Assembly: GCA_947044365.1 (NCBI GenBank)
Contig: OX345644.1
Span: forward strand, 2,245,237 to 2,309,236
Length of the DNA: 64,000 bases
Reading direction: 5' to 3'
Source: Petrosia ficiformis
Taxonomy: Eukaryota; Porifera; Demospongiae; Haplosclerida; Petrosiidae
Position 1 is the stretch's first letter; every line of letters starts with the position of its first letter. The notes under the pieces are model-generated. The model saw only the letters and a list, made by a program, of their open reading frames with translations. It did no database searches and had not been told where the DNA came from. Below, piece after piece: positions 60,148 through 64,000 of this stretch. The translations under genes were made by a program, and so were the position numbers.

Positions 60148-63061
60148 ATGTCGGAAGAAAGAGAAGTAACGACTCTCAGATTGCTTCTCAGATGTACTAC
60201 AGCAGTCCATCCTAATGATATTCGACATGAGAAGATATCACTGCGGTCTTTGTCTTCTACTTCAGTCAGTGAACTCAAACACAGTATCCAGGAAACGTTC
60301 AATATTCCTTCCTGTGTACAAGTAGTGAAGTGGGAAGGATTAGAGCTGAAGGGAGAACGTAGACTCCAAGACTTTAGAATCAGAAGTGAAGATGAGATAA
60401 CTGTGGAATACTATTCTGAAGGAGACTGTATTAGTGTACAAGAATCTGTACAATGGATGTCTACAGTAATTGCCGACATCAAACTAAAAGGTTTACCAAC
60501 AAAAAAAGATATTCTCAGTGTTTCTAAATGTATACCTAACCTGAATGTAGACCACCAAACATTACATCTACGACGATTGACAACAGAATTTTTTTATCCG
60601 TGGGAAACACCTAGAAAGTATACAAATAAATTATATTTCATAGAACTTGGTGGCATAGAAATGATACTGAACTTGTATTCTATGATACTTCAAAATGAAT
60701 GGACAGATGCTCCAGCAGAACTCAAGTACACTGAGTATCTTATTTTACGTACCTTTTTAAAATTTTGTGAAAACTTCAGTCTACAGAGAGTGGCTATGTC
60801 TCATGGTGTGCTAAATATGTTATTTCAGTCTTTGTTAAGAGCCAAAGTCCAACCTGGCGTGAAATTCACAGATGATATAGTAGAAAAGGGATGGAACAAC
60901 CTTCCCAATTTGGGTAATATCATTGATGGAGTCACAGTTGTGTTATGCAAGTAAGTGTAGTCACTAGACTGACTAACAGGGGTGTGGAAATAGTGAGCCG
61001 ACTACTGGACATTTTGGCCTATTTTCACCACTCTTTTCCTGCTCCCCATATACTTTGTATACAGTTTAGTTTCAATTTACCGGACATTCACTGCATTTAT
61101 CGGACAATGTCCTGCATAACTGGCTGTTTTCACACCACTGTTAACAGGGGTGTGGAAATAGTGAGCCGACTGCCAGACATTTTGACCTCTTGTCCTGGTT
61201 CCCATATACTTTGTATGCTGTTCAGTTTCAGACATTCACTGGAGAATGTACTATATGACCAGCTGTTTCCACACCACTGTACACAACAGTTGTGAATAAA
61301 TTATAATTGGGATGTTTCTGGATGTAACTGCCAGCGGGATTACGTAAAATTATTTACTATTAAGGTTGGGTGTGGTTTTTTATTTATAGAACAATCGTTT
61401 TTATTTATAGTAGCAATAGTTACATCACGAAACTACCTATAATTATGATTCATTGAGATTTAATAAGAATGATAACTTCTTCAATTGTAGCTGGTTACAA
61501 GAGGTTAAAGTATAGTACAAAGTTTATAAATACATAAATATGTCAGTTCTGTGTGGGATGTGGGGTTCATGTTGTCATCATAATTATTACAATAATTATT
61601 ATAATTTGAATGATAGACTTCTTCAATGGTAGCTGGTTACAAGAGGTTAAAGTATAGTACAAAGTTTATAAATACATAAATATGACAGTTCTGTGTGGGA
61701 TGAGTGATTCATGTTGTCATTATAATTATTACAATTATAATTTCACACAGTTTTTGTGAACTACCTGAGGGACAGAAGTATATAGCCTCTAAAACACACA
61801 TCCTTAATCACAGTCTGGATATCCTACTAAATCCTGGATTCATTCTGTCGGTAACACTGTCTATTGTGGACATGATGATGCAAGTAGCCAACCAGACCGC
61901 TAGCCATTCTTTTTTGAGTCAGTGTAAAGTTATCAAAGCTTTGATGGGAGTGCCATACTGTCATTTTGACGTAACTAATCCTGAGGATTATAGACATGTG
62001 TGTTTATCAAAGTGAGTGACAGTATCCCTTAAAACCATTATTATTGTCAGTCTTACATCAAACAATAACTATTTAGCTATTTGTACAGGCAGTCAATTAA
62101 AGTAGGTTTCCAGGAAAAGATACTAATGTTTAGTTGTGGCCGGTAACAGTAATTTTCATGATATGATACTGAGTAATTTGGGAATCAGTATTGATGGTAT
62201 TGAGTACGATACTGATACTTGATAATGTGTATGTGCATAATGTTTTTGTTAAATGGGTGTGTCAGATTAAAATAGAGGTGTGGTGACTGGTAACAGTATC
62301 GATACTTGAACATTACTTGATACTAGAAATTTCAGGCGTAGTATCGAAGTACTGAGTACTTTGGTATCAAATTGCCCATCACTACTATTGTTTTACCTAG
62401 AAACCAATTTTAGTTAGTTTCTATGTAAAATGGCTGCAATAACATCATAATCATTCGACTTATTATTTGTCATCTTTGCATCCATGGTCACATATTATTG
62501 TTGTTTTATCATAGGTACTCATCACTTAAATGTATAGCGAGAATTTTCTTAGTCTCTCCAAACATGTTGTCATGGTTACACTGTGACACTTCTCTCATGA
62601 GTACAATTATGGATGAGATGGAAAACACTTTACAAGAAAAGTCACTTAAAGAGATCGCACAATGTGAAGAAGAACTGGGATATCACTGGTGCACCTTACA
62701 ACCAAATATTAGTCTTTTGTATAGACCATCCAGTAAACTGTACCCTAAACTACAACAGTATTGTCAAGAACTGACAGTTGCTTCATCACACATAATACTT
62801 TCAAACCAAAGTCATCGTAAGGTACTTATAAAAGAAGGTTTACTAGACTTTATCATATGTTTACCATGGCTAACTAGTGGACCAGTTCAGGATAGAGCTA
62901 AAGAATTAGTTACCATGATAGAACAAGCACCTGACGTATGTATTCAGCCACCTTCTCTTGTCAATATAACTAAAGCAACTGTTGCTAAGTACTACTGTGG
63001 ATTAGACAAAGTCCTGCAACTTTCGGTTCCAGAGATGGTTTGGGATATGCTTAGAAATTAA
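60148..63061 (+). CDS. Ubiquitin-like domain protein with SOCS-box-like C-terminus, unit 6
   Basis: Exons 60148-60950, 61751-62011 and 62515-63061 give 536 residues, no lesion. It is more divergent than units 1-5: MSEEREVTTLRLLLRC start, NILSVSKCIPNLNVDHQT-type central segment (KDILSVSKCIPNLNVD), exon 2 LPEGQKYIASKTHILNHSLD, and exon 3 SPNMLSWLHCDTSLMSTIMD. The C-terminus is PPSLVNITKATVAKYYCGLD then LSVPEMVWDMLRN, keeping the BC-box-like and Cullin-box-like spacing. Its introns are long (800 and 503 bases) because of MITE insertions and a tandem duplication. An in-frame Met at 60091 would add 19 residues, but 60148 aligns with paralogous starts after GGGAGTGGCTAGA. Confidence 0.8.
60977..61279. 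mobile_element. Two tandem CAGGGGTGTGGAAA MITEs in intron 1 of unit 6
   Basis: Copies at 60977-61140 and 61145-61279 (the second internally deleted), each with CAGGGGTGTGGAAATAGTG and TTTCCACACCACTG-type ends, separated by TTAA. Same family as 4223-4382. Confidence 0.8.
61476..61740. repeat. Tandem duplication in intron 1 of unit 6
   Basis: Two copies of about 130 bases (61476-61612, 61614-61740) sharing GTAGCTGGTTACAAGAGG and TAAATACATAAATATG. The second copy ends at the exon 2 acceptor, so the acceptor region may have been duplicated. Confidence 0.75.
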
Positions 63062-63226
63062 TTTTATTTGTGAAATTTGTAATTTTTTTTAATAACAAAT
63101 ATATTATATGTTATAATTATTTATGTAAAAAAATTTTTTATAAACACCAATTAGGGGAGGAGCACAAGAAAGTGGGTGGATTCGGTGGAAGCTTAGTTTA
63201 CTTAGTCTATAGTGGAAAACAAACAA

Positions 63227-63999
63227 ATGCTGAGACTGCTTCTGAAATGTACTTCAGCTGTCCAACCTACCCGCCATGAAAAAATTAGATTGTTCTCTCT
63301 GCCTTCTACTTCAACCAATGAACTAAAACAGATCATCCAAGAAACGTTCAGTATTCCTTCCTGTGTACAAGTAGTGAAGTGGGAGGGATTGGAGCTGAAG
63401 GGAGAGAGTAGACTTCAAGACTATGGAATGAGAACTGATGATGAAATAACTGTGGAATACTATTCTGAAGGAGACTGTGTTAGTGTACAAGAGTCTATAC
63501 AATGGTTGTCTACAGTAATTGATAAAATAAAATTGAAAGGTTTGCCGAAGAAAAGAGATGGTACTGCTGCTTCTAGAATTATTCCTCAATTGACTTTAGA
63601 TCAACAAAAAATATATTTGAGAACTCTATGGATTGAACGTTTTCAACCATGGAAGATGCCCAAGAAATACATAAATAAGATATATTTTATAGAACTTGGA
63701 GGATTGGATCTACTGATGGAGTTGTACAGTCTGCTACTGGAAAACAAATGGAAAGATACACCAGATGAGTTAAAATACACCGAATTCCTTACTCTGCACA
63801 CATTTTGGTCATTTTGCGAAACTCTTGATCTACGAAGATTGGCTATAAGACATGGCATCCTAGATATGTTTATTCGATCTCTGCTGAGAGCTAAAGTTCG
63901 ATTAGGTATTGTATTCAGAGACGAAACATTGGAATCCAATGACCCAGATATTCCCGATCTGTGTGAGATTATTGATGGAGCTATAGGAGTTTTGTGCAA
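63227..63999 (+). CDS. Ubiquitin-like family unit 7, exon 1 (partial at window end)
   Basis: Open from ATG at 63227 to a TGCAA|G donor at the last base of the window, 773 bases, phase 2, exactly like exon 1 of the other units. The ubiquitin-like domain lacks the acidic leader of the others (MLRLLLKCTSAVQPTRHEK) but keeps NELKQIIQETFSIPSC and WEGLELKGESRLQDYGM. The central segment is the most divergent (KKRDGTAASRIIPQLTLDQQ). The helical part is readable (NKIYFIELGGLDLLMELYSL, IRHGILDMFIRSLLRAKV). A GTG four codons upstream in the same frame and a TAG further up support this start. Exons 2 and 3 lie beyond the window. Confidence 0.8.
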   Translation, partial: MLRLLLKCTSAVQPTRHEKIRLFSLPSTSTNELKQIIQETFSIPSCVQVVKWEGLELKGESRLQDYGMRTDDEITVEYYSEGDCVSVQESIQWLSTVIDKIKLKGLPKKRDGTAASRIIPQLTLDQQKIYLRTLWIERFQPWKMPKKYINKIYFIELGGLDLLMELYSLLLENKWKDTPDELKYTEFLTLHTFWSFCETLDLRRLAIRHGILDMFIRSLLRAKVRLGIVFRDETLESNDPDIPDLCEIIDGAIGVLC

Positions 64000-64000
64000 G

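Noticed and set aside
48861..63589. A conserved 63-codon antisense ORF in each ubiquitin-like exon 1 (starts MYRLL)
   Set aside because: It lies opposite the best conserved coding segment in every unit; its conservation follows from the sense strand, and no independent signals are seen.

Overview
This is nuclear DNA of an animal, most likely a sponge or another non-bilaterian metazoan. The evidence is AT-rich sequence, GT-AG introns often only 48-80 bp long, metazoan genes (TTC7, a VWA5A-type VIT/VWA protein, fibrinogen-related domain genes), many short inverted-repeat transposons and TATG microsatellites. The sponge assignment is an inference from gene content and compactness; the sequence does not name the organism.

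Region 1 (1-35 kb) is a decayed and actively rearranged cluster of fibrinogen-related domain (FReD) genes. Each unit has three exons: a signal peptide plus a short cysteine-rich module, then the first strand of the fibrinogen fold, then the rest of the fold. I count fifteen units or relics. Five look intact (8506-9468, 13270-14254, 15962-16928, 21354-22293 on the minus strand, 33982-34955). The others are truncated, frameshifted, or hit by a transposon. A colinear segmental duplication (about 1-9.8 kb versus 27.6-35.2 kb) carries FReD units and two broken copies of a PH-domain gene. A nested 2.69-kb tandem duplication gave rise to 11.5-17 kb.

Region 2 (35.5-42 kb) holds two conserved housekeeping-type genes 76 bp apart on the plus strand: intronless TTC7 (PI4KIIIalpha plasma-membrane complex scaffold) and a three-exon VWA5A-like gene. 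A possible small minus-strand ORF lies at 42.6-42.8 kb. From 42.8 to 48.4 kb there is mostly transposon-derived DNA, including two elements with clear 8-bp target duplications typical of hAT.

Region 3 (48.4-64 kb) is a plus-strand tandem array of a three-exon family: N-terminal ubiquitin-like domain, helical (ARM/HEAT-like) middle, and a C-terminus resembling a BC-box/Cullin-box (SOCS-box-like) motif. There is one stub (48.48 kb), three intact genes (50821, 55837, 60148), three with disabling lesions (48747, 53069, 58196), and a seventh whose first exon fills the window end (63227-63999). Working and broken copies alternate. If the C-terminal motif is real, this is a lineage-specific family of putative ubiquitin-ligase adaptors that also carry their own ubiquitin-like domain.

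Together the window shows two young, fast-turning gene families, one secreted and lectin-like and one intracellular and possibly ubiquitin-linked, on either side of two conserved genes. A functional link between the two arrays is not shown by the sequence.
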